57,259 nt of DNA from a virus. The position numbers and the translations under genes are program-made. The notes under the pieces are model-generated. The model did not search any database and was not told the DNA's origin. It saw only the letters and a program-made list of their open reading frames with translations. Of this stretch, positions 7,988 to 16,707 are shown piece after piece. The stretch covers positions 1 through 57,259 of the IMG/VR virus record IMGVR_UViG_3300022074_000044, one strand, 5' to 3'. Each line of letters starts with the position of its first letter. Position 1 is the first letter of the stretch.

Positions 7988-8773
7988 TTACGCTGCGTTA
8001 GGTGGCATCCATGATTCTGCCTCTGTTGCATCTGCGTCTGGCTGTTTTGGTGGATCAGTGAAGTTAGGTTCAGCTGGGAACATTAAGTCAGCAAAGTTAG
8101 GGTGAACTCCAGCAGCTTGCATTTTGCTTGGAAGATCTCTTAACTGTTGACGATATGTTTTCCACTGATCTTTAAGTGAATCAGGCATATCTTCTGCAAT
8201 CTGACCATCACTATTAGAAAGAACATTGTTTCTATGAGCTCTAACGTGATCCCATGTTTTGTCTAGGTCAACACCATTTAACTTTTCTTTTGGTGTGAAT
8301 TCTTTTATAGAAATGTCATCAGGGCCTGCACTGCCTGGATTTGCAACTGTGATACTCTCGTAGTTGTAAATGTCATCTGGGAAGAGTGTTGAAGAATATG
8401 AGAATCTGTCATATCCATCAGAAGTTAGATCTGGAGATCCAGCATGGAATACATCACTTCCAGCACCTCTGTCTTCTTCCTTCTCGTTAACAACTGGGCC
8501 TCTGAGTTGACAGATGAGTGTGTGAAGATTTGATCTAGCACAGTCTACTTCGTACCACTGTACAACGTCTAGTGGCTTGGGACGACCATCTGCAATGTCA
8601 TCTTCTGTGAGAGGACCATAAAGTTCTTTTCCATCTGCACCAATTTGTAGATAGATTTTGTCTGGACCATCATAAGTTTGGTCTCTATACTTTCCATCAC
8701 TAAATGAGTGATCTGTTAGAAAGTCATTAGGTAATGACAGTTGCCATCCCTGTTCGATAATTTTAGTTGCCAT
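7988..8773 (-). CDS. Tail-fibre/tail assembly chaperone-like protein
   Basis: This 261-residue protein carries at about 173-216 the pattern of the phage tail assembly chaperone domain (PF16778 type): W-x3-R-x2-RN-x2-L, then SD, a DMPDSL stretch, W-x2-YRQQLRDLP. The N-terminal 160 residues are not recognised; the C-terminus is Pro/Asp-rich. It has its own late promoter (TATAAATA at 8807-8814) and terminator, directly after the cysteine-rich adhesin-like triplet. This mirrors the adhesin-plus-chaperone pairing seen at the end of tail fibre loci, so it probably helps fold or attach those proteins. It could alternatively be a virion component. Confidence 0.6.
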   Translation of the reverse strand: MATKIIEQGWQLSLPNDFLTDHSFSDGKYRDQTYDGPDKIYLQIGADGKELYGPLTEDDIADGRPKPLDVVQWYEVDCARSNLHTLICQLRGPVVNEKEEDRGAGSDVFHAGSPDLTSDGYDRFSYSSTLFPDDIYNYESITVANPGSAGPDDISIKEFTPKEKLNGVDLDKTWDHVRAHRNNVLSNSDGQIAEDMPDSLKDQWKTYRQQLRDLPSKMQAAGVHPNFADLMFPAEPNFTDPPKQPDADATEAESWMPPNAA

Positions 8774-8806
8774 TTTGGATTTCTTCGGGTTTTCTCCTTC
8801 GATTAT

Positions 8807-8814
8807 TATTTATA
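8807..8814 (-). promoter_or_regulatory. T4 late-type promoter motif TATAAATA
   Basis: A perfect T4 late -10 box on the minus strand, 33 bases before the ATG at 8773. It begins a few bases after the T-run of the terminator at 8819-8839, so it restarts transcription for a single gene. Confidence 0.7.
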
Positions 8815-8839
8815 AAAAAAGAGGGTCTATGACCCCCTT
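8814..8839 (-). terminator. Intrinsic terminator after the cysteine-rich gene cluster
   Basis: On the minus strand AAGGGGGTC and GACCCTCTT form a nine-pair stem (one G-T) with an ATA loop, followed by a run of T. It lies 22 bases beyond the stop of the last cysteine-rich gene and abuts the late promoter at 8807. Confidence 0.85.
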
Positions 8840-8861
8840 TTCAGATATTTTCTTGTTCGGT

Positions 8862-9650
8862 TTAGACGTATGTGATCTTAACAAGTCCAGATCCACCTTG
8901 TCCGCCTTGTCCACAACATCTACCACAGTAGTTACTGTTAGCACCTTGTCCACCGTGTCCGTATGGAACTGTCCAACAACCACAACGCATCCAACACTCT
9001 CTTTGTCCGTAGGAAACACCAAGAGTTCCGATGAATGGAGCACCTGTTGGTAATCCTTCGTTATAGAAGCAGTGACAGTTAAATCCGTCAGGTCTGTATG
9101 ACTCACCACCGTGGTTGCCCATTCCGAAGTCTCCTCCGTGAGCGCCAGGTTGCATACAACAAGTCTCGAATTCTGAGTAACAGTTTGCAGACCAGTCACC
9201 AGTTGCACAACCTCTAGGACCACCTAAGGCACAGAAGTTAGAGAGGTTGTATCCGTTTACATAGGAGTTACATCCGCAACACCCTGTACACTCTCTAGAA
9301 CAACAACGGTAAACACCAGCAGCACATACAGTGTATGAACATCCGCCAGTCGTTGAAATAGTTTTTGTATTATAATATCCACCACCAGCACCGTGCCAGT
9401 TTTGACATCTGTTACATGAACATGCACCGTGACCATTTCCTCCAGCACCCCATATTTCCCAAGTAATTCTTGTTACTCCAGTGGGAACTTGCCAGTTGCA
9501 ACAACAGCCAGGTGTGCAGTAACATGGATGACCATATACCCATTTTACGCACCAGTTAGAGAAAGATCCACTCTGAACCGCAGACGAAGGTATCGTCGTG
9601 TCAGTGATCTGAGTGTTTTCTATTCTTTTGTAACTCGAATAATTTGCCAT
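8862..9650 (-). CDS. Cysteine/glycine-rich adhesin-like protein, copy 3
   Basis: A 262-residue protein with about 30 cysteines. A ~30-residue variable N-terminus leads into a body resembling the glycine-rich tail-fibre domain (a VPTGV strand, WGAGGNG turn, GGQGGSGLVKITYV end). Fixed cysteine blocks are CTPGCCCNW, ACSCNRC, YRCCSREC-GC-GC, CHC, ECWMRCGCW and YCGRCCGQGG. No signal peptide or membrane segment is present. The start is supported by GGGAAG eight bases upstream of ATG, nine bases after the previous gene's stop. It is probably a virion tip/adhesin protein; metal binding or disulfide locking are alternatives for the cysteines. Last gene before the terminator at 8814-8839. Confidence 0.7.
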   Translation of the reverse strand: MANYSSYKRIENTQITDTTIPSSAVQSGSFSNWCVKWVYGHPCYCTPGCCCNWQVPTGVTRITWEIWGAGGNGHGACSCNRCQNWHGAGGGYYNTKTISTTGGCSYTVCAAGVYRCCSRECTGCCGCNSYVNGYNLSNFCALGGPRGCATGDWSANCYSEFETCCMQPGAHGGDFGMGNHGGESYRPDGFNCHCFYNEGLPTGAPFIGTLGVSYGQRECWMRCGCWTVPYGHGGQGANSNYCGRCCGQGGQGGSGLVKITYV

Positions 9651-9658
9651 TGCTTCCC

Positions 9659-10453
9659 TTAGAAGTAAGTAATTTTAACTAGACCACCGCCACCAGTACC
9701 ACCTTGTCCACAACATCTACCACAATATGTAGTCATTGCGTTCTGTCCGCCGTGTCCATAAGGAACAATCCAGCAACCACAACGTACCCAACATTCTCTG
9801 ATAGACTGAGTGACTTGTGTACCAATCAAAGGTGCAGAGCCAGGTCTGTGACCATAGTGGTAACAGTGACACCAACCTCTGTAAGTATCATGTCTAGATG
9901 CGTTCCACACACCAGCATGATCTCCCATTCCAAAGTCTCCGTTGTTTGAGTTTGGACCTAAACAACAAGTATTAACTGATTGACAAGAGTTTGACCAACT
10001 TGGGTTGGCGTTTGCTCTACATCCACCGATAGCACAGAAGTTTGATAGGTTATATCCGTTCACATAAGATGAACAACCTGTGCAACCATAACATTCTCTA
10101 GAAAGACATCTATAAACACCAGCAGCACAAATACTGTATCCACAACCACCATTGGTTGTAATCATCTTGGAGTTATAGTATCCTCCACCAGAACTTGAGT
10201 AGTGTTGACATCTGTTACATGAACATGCACCAGTACCGTTTCCACCAGCACCCCAAGCCTGAATCCACATGTTCTGAACCCCTGTTGGGACTGACCAGTT
10301 ACAACAGCAACCAGCAGAACAACGACACATAATACCGAAAACCCATTTAACACCGTAGGTACAGTTCGGTGATTGACTGAAACTCGATGCCGATAAGACA
10401 TTCGATTCTAGTTGATCTCCGTGAACTTTTTTATATGATGAATAATTAGCCAT
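9659..10453 (-). CDS. Cysteine/glycine-rich adhesin-like protein, copy 2
   Basis: The 264-residue middle paralogue has about 28 cysteines. It keeps GCCCNW, ACSCNRC, YRC-SREC-GC-GC, SYVNGYNLSNFC, CHC, ECWVRCGCW and YCGRCCGQGG but has lost or moved some: YRCL replaces YRCC, and IMCRCSAG replaces HPCYCTPG. The segment ~175-215 is rich in His, Tyr and Arg and differs from both sisters. The end GGGGLVKITYF is as in glycine-rich tail-fibre domains. Fourteen bases separate it from copy 1 and eight from copy 3, so it is co-transcribed. Its role is probably receptor contact at the tail periphery; this is inferred from the domain type and neighbours. Confidence 0.7.
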   Translation of the reverse strand: MANYSSYKKVHGDQLESNVLSASSFSQSPNCTYGVKWVFGIMCRCSAGCCCNWSVPTGVQNMWIQAWGAGGNGTGACSCNRCQHYSSSGGGYYNSKMITTNGGCGYSICAAGVYRCLSRECYGCTGCSSYVNGYNLSNFCAIGGCRANANPSWSNSCQSVNTCCLGPNSNNGDFGMGDHAGVWNASRHDTYRGWCHCYHYGHRPGSAPLIGTQVTQSIRECWVRCGCWIVPYGHGGQNAMTTYCGRCCGQGGTGGGGLVKITYF

Positions 10454-10467
10454 TTTTTTTTAAATAC

Positions 10468-11253
10468 CTAGACGTAAGTGATTCTTACAACACCAGAGCC
10501 GCCTTGACCGCCCTGACCGCAACAACGACCACAATATGTAGTCATCGCACCTTGACCACCTGTTGCATAAGGAGCAGTCCAACAACCACATCTCATCCAA
10601 CACTGTTCCAAGAGGTTTTCAACACCATTCGTTGACAAGAACGGAGCACCTGATGACATTGTGTTTGCAACCGCACCAGTACAGTGACAGTTCCAGTGAC
10701 CTGACCAACCTTTTTGGTGAGGAGCCATTGCAAAGTCTCCACCCCATGTTCCAGGCGATGCACAACACCAGTTAGTTGAACTACATCTAATAGACCAGTC
10801 AGGGTTTGCACAACCTCTTGCACCACCGTGAGCACAGAAGTTACTTAAGTTGTAACCATTAACATATGAATTACATCCATTACATCCGTTACACTCTCTA
10901 GAACAACAACGGTAAACACCACCAGCGCATACAGTATATGAACAACCAGCAGTCGTACTGATTGTTTTAGTATTATATGCACCACCAGAAGCACCTCTGT
11001 AGTGATGGCATCTGTTACATGAACATGCACCATGTCCGTTACCCCCAGCACCCCAGACTTCGAGAGTTAATTTCTCAACTCCAGAAGGGACTTGCCAGTT
11101 GCAACAGCATCCAGGCGTACAGTAACATGGATGACCGTAGAACATCTTGACACAATAGCGAGGTGTCACCCCAGCTTCTAGCTTGTCGGGGTGAATATCA
11201 CCTGACGCTATTTGGTCAGATCTTACTTTTCGATATGATCTATAATTGGCCAT
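10468..11253 (-). CDS. Cysteine/glycine-rich adhesin-like protein, copy 1
   Basis: The 261-residue first paralogue of the triplet has about 29 cysteines. It shares HPCYCTPGCCCNWQVP, WGAGGNGHGACSCNRC, VYRCCSREC, SYVNGYNLSNFC, CHC, QCWMRCGCW and YCGRCCGQGG with copy 3. The N-terminal ~30 residues are polar and probably join it to the fibre or to another subunit. It follows the 1484-residue fibre gene by 54 bases. That gap holds no late-promoter box that I can see, so it is probably read from 16696 through the fibre genes. The cysteine density is far above other phage fibres I know, and disulfide or metal cross-linking is inferred. Confidence 0.7.
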   Translation of the reverse strand: MANYRSYRKVRSDQIASGDIHPDKLEAGVTPRYCVKMFYGHPCYCTPGCCCNWQVPSGVEKLTLEVWGAGGNGHGACSCNRCHHYRGASGGAYNTKTISTTAGCSYTVCAGGVYRCCSRECNGCNGCNSYVNGYNLSNFCAHGGARGCANPDWSIRCSSTNWCCASPGTWGGDFAMAPHQKGWSGHWNCHCTGAVANTMSSGAPFLSTNGVENLLEQCWMRCGCWTAPYATGGQGAMTTYCGRCCGQGGQGGSGVVRITYV

Positions 11254-11307
11254 TTATGATCCTAAAATTTGCGTTGTAAAAAATATCATAATATAGAGGA
11301 TCTCAAA

Positions 11308-14300
11308 TTAGATGGAGAAGATTCTCCAACCGTATGTTGAACCAGAGTATACAAGACTAAACGCAGCACCCTCTGTGTTAACAGTTAGGTTAGCAGTGTC
11401 ACCTTGGATTGGTCTACCATTCCTTGAAACGACTAGTGCGTTAGAGTCAAATGTCTTAGCAACGTCATAGAATGTAATTGTTGCACCTGTGTTAGGAGAT
11501 GCAGGGAGTGTTGCAGTTACCTGTCCACCACCAGTGTTAACGAAGTAGTGTTCTCCAGCATTAGGACTGAAGTTAGATGAAACTGTACTGTATGAAGTAA
11601 CACCAGGCTGAATCCACTGAGTTCCATCATAGTACTCAAGAGCACCGAGGTCTGTGTTGAATCTTAAACAACCAGTGTTGAATTCATCGTCAATGCCGCC
11701 AGGTCTTTGAGCGGTTGTACCTACAGGAGGTGTCATCGCCTTAGTACCCATTGAACCACGAGTTACGAATCCCTTAACAGCAAATTCAGTAGGACACGCA
11801 CCGTTGGAGTTACCAGCAAGTGCAGGGTCAGAGGAGAATTCAGAGATCGCCTCACCGACCTGACCTCCAAGAGAACCAAGTCTCAATTCTGTCAAACCAG
11901 ATAGGTTGAACGCAGAAGCATCCAATGTCGCACGACCAGTCAACTGGTCAACGGAGAAGAAGTCTCCAACTCTGAAGTTACCACCTTGGTCGGTTGATAC
12001 GAAGAACACCTTACCAGGCCCGAATACGTTAGTCTCGTTACCTTGAATAACGTTTGCCAAATTAACATTTGGATAACCAGTTTCTGTTTTGTTACCAGTA
12101 CCAACTGCGAGGAAGTCATGTCCTGTTAGTCTTGCCTGTGAGAACAGTGTTCTGATTGTAATTGTAGATCCATAAGAAACGTTGTCCGCATCTATGTTTC
12201 TAGTATCCCATGTACCAGTTGCTTTCTCTGGTGAGATCGATAACGTAGCACGATTATAGAATATCGTTGCGATACCAGCCGTCGATCCAGCCTGCCATTC
12301 ATAGTAGGTCTTAGCAACAGCGACGTTCGTTATAGTGTTAATAATGAAGAATCTATCAGTTGCACCATAGAGTGTGGTTGAGAATCCGATAGCATCACCG
12401 ACCAGTAGGGTTCCAGAAGTCTGGTCAATTTCCATAATTGTTCCTTTCTGTCCTGTGACTGAACTTGCGGCCGCTCCGACTGCAATCGAACCAATACCAG
12501 AACTCTGTTCTGCACCAGCACCGAACCAGATGGTCTCACCATCTACGAAACCAGTGGTTCCGATTCCAGCATTACCGTATCCAGACTGATACTTGAAGTA
12601 AATCTTATCAGCAGCGATTTGGTCATTCAAGAACCATGCAGTTGCCTTGGATGTAGTACCGAACATTGTAGCACCGATTGCAAGTGTTCCGCCCTTAGTT
12701 ACACCTTGAACTGTCATCATGTCACCGAAGAGTTTTGCTTCTCTTGGTACTTCATCAGTTGAGAAACCAGATGAGATAACACCGTAGTCTCCATAAGAGT
12801 TGTTTCCACCAACACCCCTGATTCTTGATCCACCACCTGAGTAGTAACCCCACTTAGCGTAGTATGTGAAACAGGAAACGATTTCAGCGATTGCACCCTT
12901 ATCAAGAATGTAACCAGCACCATCAGATGCAACGTGCGTAAACGCATCGAACACCATTGATTTCGCACCGACATCGTGTACTCCACCATCGATGAATACA
13001 CCGACACCACCACCACCGAATCTTGCAGGGATTGCCTCTGTAGCAGGGTCTGAGAAACAAGTACAATCCTTAACGTAAGGTGACTTGTTATTAATTGGTG
13101 AGTCTGGGTTCAATGAGATGAATACACCAGCAGCAGTTGTACCAATACCAGTTCTTAGGTTTGTATTGTCAAGAACTAGAGGAGCGTTAGGATCATAGTA
13201 GAATCCTTCCATTCCTTTCATGGAGATCGCCTGAATTGTTGTTGCATCAGACATCTTGAACATATGACTCCTGTTATTAGGAGTTGTTGAATCATCAGAT
13301 GTTCCAATTTTAGGTAGAACCTGTGAACCTCTAAGTGCGTTACCAACGATAGAAGTGAAAGGAGGAACTGTAACTGGTAACTGTTCGTAGAACTGAGACG
13401 CAGATAGTTTCAAGATAGCAGGTGTTAGGTCTGTAACTGTACCGCCTTCAACGTATGTGTGGTTGATAGATGAGATACCAACGTTAACCTTGAATGTCTG
13501 TGTATCAGGAACTTCAAGAACCTCATAGTAAGACTTAGATACCTTATCGGGATACTTGGTTGTTGTTAAACCAACGAACGCAGTACCACCAGAAACATAG
13601 AGGTAATCAGTAGTTGAAACACCTACGTTTAGAGTGATTGAGTTAGAGTCGGGTACACCTTGAACAACGAACTCATAAGTACCTTGAGTATGTACAGCAG
13701 GGAACTTACCAGTGATTGTTTGGTCATCAGATGCAGTACCAACGTTAATTGTAATTGTGTTGGTTGTAGTTGATGTAATATTAAGAGCAGTGTTATATGC
13801 AGGGTCTGGGTTTCCGTCTCCAGCAACAGCACGAGGATATGGGTGATCAGTTGTATAACCGTCCATTGAACAACGGAATGTCATACCTTCTGTTTCTAGT
13901 CTTACAGATGTACCAACTGTTAGTGAGTGAGCACCGATTGTGCAAACCATGTCACCAGTGTTCTCGTTATAAGAAACAGCAGTTGGTTCATGGTTAACGA
14001 TTGGAGAAGATCCAACGTTTATAGTGAATGTATCAGTTGTTGTACCTGTAATTGCTAATTGTTGTCCTACAGCAGGGTCTTTTCCAGCACGAGGATAAGT
14101 CTTCTGTGTGGCGTTGTTGTTCATTGTACATGTGAACGTAAACGCATCGTTGGAAATAGTAACTTTATCAGAAGTTGATAGACTATGACCAGCAAGGGTC
14201 ATTACGAAGTTACCATTTGAAGGATCGTATGTCGCACTTGTTGGAGTTATACCTGATCCACCAACAACTTGAACACCGTTTGTTGCACAACTGTTGAATG

Positions 14301-15762
14301 TGTGAACGTAGTCACCACCAGATTGGATAGCGTTAGCTAATGCACTCTTGAATGTATGAGCGAATCTTGCAGAACCTGTGTACTGAACACTTAAGTTTCT
14401 GATTCTAACAGTCGCACCGATTCCAATTTCGGGAGCACCACCAAGACCGATAGCAGTTATAGTTGCAAGTCCAACAGCCTTGTTGTATGTCATACCCAAG
14501 ACGTTGAATACATTACCTCCAGATAGACACTCAAACTGAATATCTTGTAACTGAACGAATGTACCAGTGTTTAATAGACCGTGACCAGCCGCAGTAACCG
14601 TTGCCACACCAGTGGAAGCGGTATACACCATATCAGTGATCGAAGTTTGTGGACGTGCAGCAATACAAGCCCTCTTAATAGTCTTAAACGCCAAGTTAGG
14701 TGCAAGACCATTGTTTGTGTCAACTCCATCCTCAGAGTCAACGTAGTAAATTCTAGTCTGGTTTCCTACAATCTCGTAACCAGGCATTCCGTTTGCCTGA
14801 ACTGCAAGAGCGTAACCTGTAGATCCAATACCAATTCTTACGTTACCTGAGTTGTAACTTAGTAAGTCACCCTTAGTGTTAAGAGCAGCGGATGAATCTC
14901 CTGATGCAAGTACTTCCCAGAATGTTCCGATTCCAGCAGTAGGAATAACGTTCTGATGAGAGTTACCAACAGAAACATATGAATCTGAACCGTATCTTGC
15001 AACATGGCCTGGATGATAGTTGAAGGTAGTGGAGAAGCCACCTTTAAAATCAAATCCTTTAACAAGTAAATCCCATACTTGTTCACCATTGTATGCTTCG
15101 GGGAAGATAGATCCAACACCAATTTGGAGTGGAGAAACGTTAGTTGTAACACCTATTGTGTGACGGTAAATGTTACCACCATACTGGATGAGGTCGCCTC
15201 TGTAGTATGAACCTTCTGTATATGTTACTGCAGCACCAGCAAGACCGTCAGATAAGATACTCCATTTTGCAGAAGGGTCTGTAGAAACACCCAAATACTG
15301 TGGAGGTTGGAATCCAGCAAGTGAAGTTGTTAGAGCAACGTAAGATGAACCATTGTAGTTAACAACGTCACCTGATTGGTATTCATTGTTCTGATCCCAA
15401 GTTCCTTCGTTTTGAAATCCTTTTACATACTCAGTAACTTTCGTCTCGTCGATGAAAGTTCCTTCTGATGTATGTGCAGTTGTTACTCTATAAACAACGT
15501 TACCGTATTTTACAATATCGTTGATACGATAGTAAACTCCAGCAGCCCATTGTCCTTTTTGTTCTAGACCTTCTATGTGAACATTCCAGTTTCCAAGGTC
15601 GTTAGAATAAAAGTCACTGGCATTTGCGGTGGATGTGTGGTTTGTGATCGCCACATAAGTATTGCCACCAAACTTAACGATGTCGTCAATTAAGTAGCTT
15701 TTGGATACTGCCCAGTCACCTGTCCAGTTGAATTTTACTCTTCCAAGTCTAAACTCAGCCAT
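11308..15762 (-). CDS. Large tail-fibre protein with carbohydrate-binding-like modules
   Basis: This 1484-residue virion protein begins with about five ~50-residue repeats (residues 3-285) of the form W-x-YxxGDxVxYxGxxY, like chitin-binding type 3 (CBM5/12) modules. After these comes YYVDSEDGVDTNNG, typical of pectate-lyase-like beta-helix fibres. Two YPR modules (about 540-680) are shared with the 2997-residue protein at 32870-41863. A glycine-rich region around 870-980 looks like a right-handed beta-helix. It ends in a small C-terminal domain (YYDGTQWIQPG). It probably contacts the host surface polysaccharide; no catalytic residues can be assigned. ATG is preceded by GGAG at good spacing. 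It is followed by the cysteine-rich triplet, so the two may form one appendage. Confidence 0.8.
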   Translation of the reverse strand: MAEFRLGRVKFNWTGDWAVSKSYLIDDIVKFGGNTYVAITNHTSTANASDFYSNDLGNWNVHIEGLEQKGQWAAGVYYRINDIVKYGNVVYRVTTAHTSEGTFIDETKVTEYVKGFQNEGTWDQNNEYQSGDVVNYNGSSYVALTTSLAGFQPPQYLGVSTDPSAKWSILSDGLAGAAVTYTEGSYYRGDLIQYGGNIYRHTIGVTTNVSPLQIGVGSIFPEAYNGEQVWDLLVKGFDFKGGFSTTFNYHPGHVARYGSDSYVSVGNSHQNVIPTAGIGTFWEVLASGDSSAALNTKGDLLSYNSGNVRIGIGSTGYALAVQANGMPGYEIVGNQTRIYYVDSEDGVDTNNGLAPNLAFKTIKRACIAARPQTSITDMVYTASTGVATVTAAGHGLLNTGTFVQLQDIQFECLSGGNVFNVLGMTYNKAVGLATITAIGLGGAPEIGIGATVRIRNLSVQYTGSARFAHTFKSALANAIQSGGDYVHTFNSCATNGVQVVGGSGITPTSATYDPSNGNFVMTLAGHSLSTSDKVTISNDAFTFTCTMNNNATQKTYPRAGKDPAVGQQLAITGTTTDTFTINVGSSPIVNHEPTAVSYNENTGDMVCTIGAHSLTVGTSVRLETEGMTFRCSMDGYTTDHPYPRAVAGDGNPDPAYNTALNITSTTTNTITINVGTASDDQTITGKFPAVHTQGTYEFVVQGVPDSNSITLNVGVSTTDYLYVSGGTAFVGLTTTKYPDKVSKSYYEVLEVPDTQTFKVNVGISSINHTYVEGGTVTDLTPAILKLSASQFYEQLPVTVPPFTSIVGNALRGSQVLPKIGTSDDSTTPNNRSHMFKMSDATTIQAISMKGMEGFYYDPNAPLVLDNTNLRTGIGTTAAGVFISLNPDSPINNKSPYVKDCTCFSDPATEAIPARFGGGGVGVFIDGGVHDVGAKSMVFDAFTHVASDGAGYILDKGAIAEIVSCFTYYAKWGYYSGGGSRIRGVGGNNSYGDYGVISSGFSTDEVPREAKLFGDMMTVQGVTKGGTLAIGATMFGTTSKATAWFLNDQIAADKIYFKYQSGYGNAGIGTTGFVDGETIWFGAGAEQSSGIGSIAVGAAASSVTGQKGTIMEIDQTSGTLLVGDAIGFSTTLYGATDRFFIINTITNVAVAKTYYEWQAGSTAGIATIFYNRATLSISPEKATGTWDTRNIDADNVSYGSTITIRTLFSQARLTGHDFLAVGTGNKTETGYPNVNLANVIQGNETNVFGPGKVFFVSTDQGGNFRVGDFFSVDQLTGRATLDASAFNLSGLTELRLGSLGGQVGEAISEFSSDPALAGNSNGACPTEFAVKGFVTRGSMGTKAMTPPVGTTAQRPGGIDDEFNTGCLRFNTDLGALEYYDGTQWIQPGVTSYSTVSSNFSPNAGEHYFVNTGGGQVTATLPASPNTGATITFYDVAKTFDSNALVVSRNGRPIQGDTANLTVNTEGAAFSLVYSGSTYGWRIFSI

Positions 15763-15796
15763 TTTTTCTCCGTGTAATTATCTGAGGGGGATTTTT

Positions 15797-16201
15797 TTAC
15801 TTAGGTCCGATGCTGTTGTAAGCATAGTCGGGACCGTTGAATCTTATGACGAAAAAGCCATCATCATCTATGTAATAGTATAAGTTTCTGCGGTCAAAGC
15901 GAATCTGTTGGTATTTATCATTCGGATCATCTACAAGTTTTTTAACAGTTGCGATATCATTACGGATAACAGATGTTTTACCAACACCAACATCATATGT
16001 ACCATAATCTAAACCATCACCGAATTCTGGTATAGCAGTTCCATCGTTACGATAGAATTCTCCCATTTCTGTTGAAGCAGCACTAACTTTTGAAAATAAT
16101 AGCATGTCGTCTGCATCTCTTCTGAGTGCATACACGAAAAAACCCGACGATTCGGAGGGGTCAAAATTTCCAGAAATTGAGTTACTTAGCGTAAGTGCCA
16201 T
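15797..16201 (-). CDS. Putative structural protein (134 aa)
   Basis: A soluble 134-residue protein with no recognised domain: an N-terminal TLSNSISGNFDP segment, a stretch mentioning YRNDG and YDVGVGKTSV, and an aromatic ending RRNLYYYIDDDGFFVIRF. It starts two bases after the stop of the Mtd_N-type gene and 34 bases before the large fibre, so it is co-transcribed with them. It is probably a small virion or fibre-associated subunit, inferred from position only. Confidence 0.6.
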   Translation of the reverse strand: MALTLSNSISGNFDPSESSGFFVYALRRDADDMLLFSKVSAASTEMGEFYRNDGTAIPEFGDGLDYGTYDVGVGKTSVIRNDIATVKKLVDDPNDKYQQIRFDRRNLYYYIDDDGFFVIRFNGPDYAYNSIGPK

Positions 16202-16203
16202 TG

Positions 16204-16662
16204 TTAACTTGCCCTATTGTTGAATACTTTCCAAAGAGTTCCATTCCAAATAAAGGTCACTGACGCACCCGACACGTCCATGATGAAAGGTGAAGATTCT
16301 CTAACTAAGTGTCCATTTTCAAAACTGTAAACAGATGTCACACTAACAGGGTTGATACTGAAGAAATTCGCAAAGTCTTCGATCCATACCCAGTCACCAA
16401 CCGCACGAGGAGTTGGCATAGTTAGACTGTAACCACCAGATGTATTTTGGGAGTCTACTGTATACTTTTGGTTTGTACCAAGAGAATACGCTCCAGACAC
16501 GAAAGTCCATCTTGCTTTCGCAAGTTCAAATCCGCCAGGAGTTGATCCGTCGTGAACAACCGCCGTATTCTTGTCTGTATCTACCGTTATCTCTGCTAGA
16601 GCTCCAGTAAAGTTAAAGTGTTCAGCTGTCGTTCCTTTTCTGAATTGAACCTGCTTTGTCAT
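16204..16662 (-). CDS. Mtd N-terminal-domain-type fibre protein
   Basis: The first ~50 residues (VQFRKGTTAEH...EITVDTDKNTAVVHDG) match the pattern of the major tropism determinant N-terminal domain that anchors trimeric receptor-binding proteins. The remaining ~100 residues are beta-rich, end in TFIWNGTLWKVFNN, and do not show the C-type lectin fold of classical Mtd. The protein is 152 residues. A perfect TATAAATA box sits 34 bases before ATG. It heads the unit that continues through the 134-residue protein, the large fibre and the cysteine-rich triplet. Likely role: trimeric adhesin or fibre-base subunit. Confidence 0.7.
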   Translation of the reverse strand: MTKQVQFRKGTTAEHFNFTGALAEITVDTDKNTAVVHDGSTPGGFELAKARWTFVSGAYSLGTNQKYTVDSQNTSGGYSLTMPTPRAVGDWVWIEDFANFFSINPVSVTSVYSFENGHLVRESSPFIMDVSGASVTFIWNGTLWKVFNNRAS

Positions 16663-16695
16663 GAGCTAGATGTCAAATAGTTATGCTTCTCCATT

Positions 16696-16703
16696 TATTT
16701 ATA
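16696..16703 (-). promoter_or_regulatory. T4 late-type promoter motif TATAAATA
   Basis: Perfect late box on the minus strand between the stop of the 1546-residue gene (16708) and the ATG at 16662. It probably drives the fibre/cysteine-rich unit down to the terminator at 8814-8839. Confidence 0.7.
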
Positions 16704-16707
16704 GGAA

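Larger units (their letters stand above)
8862..11253 (-). repeat. Tandem triplication of a cysteine-rich gene
   Basis: Three head-to-tail paralogous genes (8862-9650, 9659-10453, 10468-11253) of 261-264 residues share the start MANY-SY-K/R and nearly all cysteine blocks, while residues ~10-35 and ~175-225 differ. They are the product of gene duplication with divergence of the putative recognition segments. Confidence 0.9.

Noticed and set aside
8810-9223. 137-codon frame overlapping the cysteine-rich gene and terminator
   Set aside because: It runs through a terminator and late promoter and has Val/Thr/Ser-rich shadow composition, while the 262-residue frame has conserved paralogues.
16204-16662. 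Diversity-generating retroelement suggested by the Mtd-like N-terminus
   Set aside because: No reverse transcriptase, template repeat or lectin-type variable domain is visible in the window.
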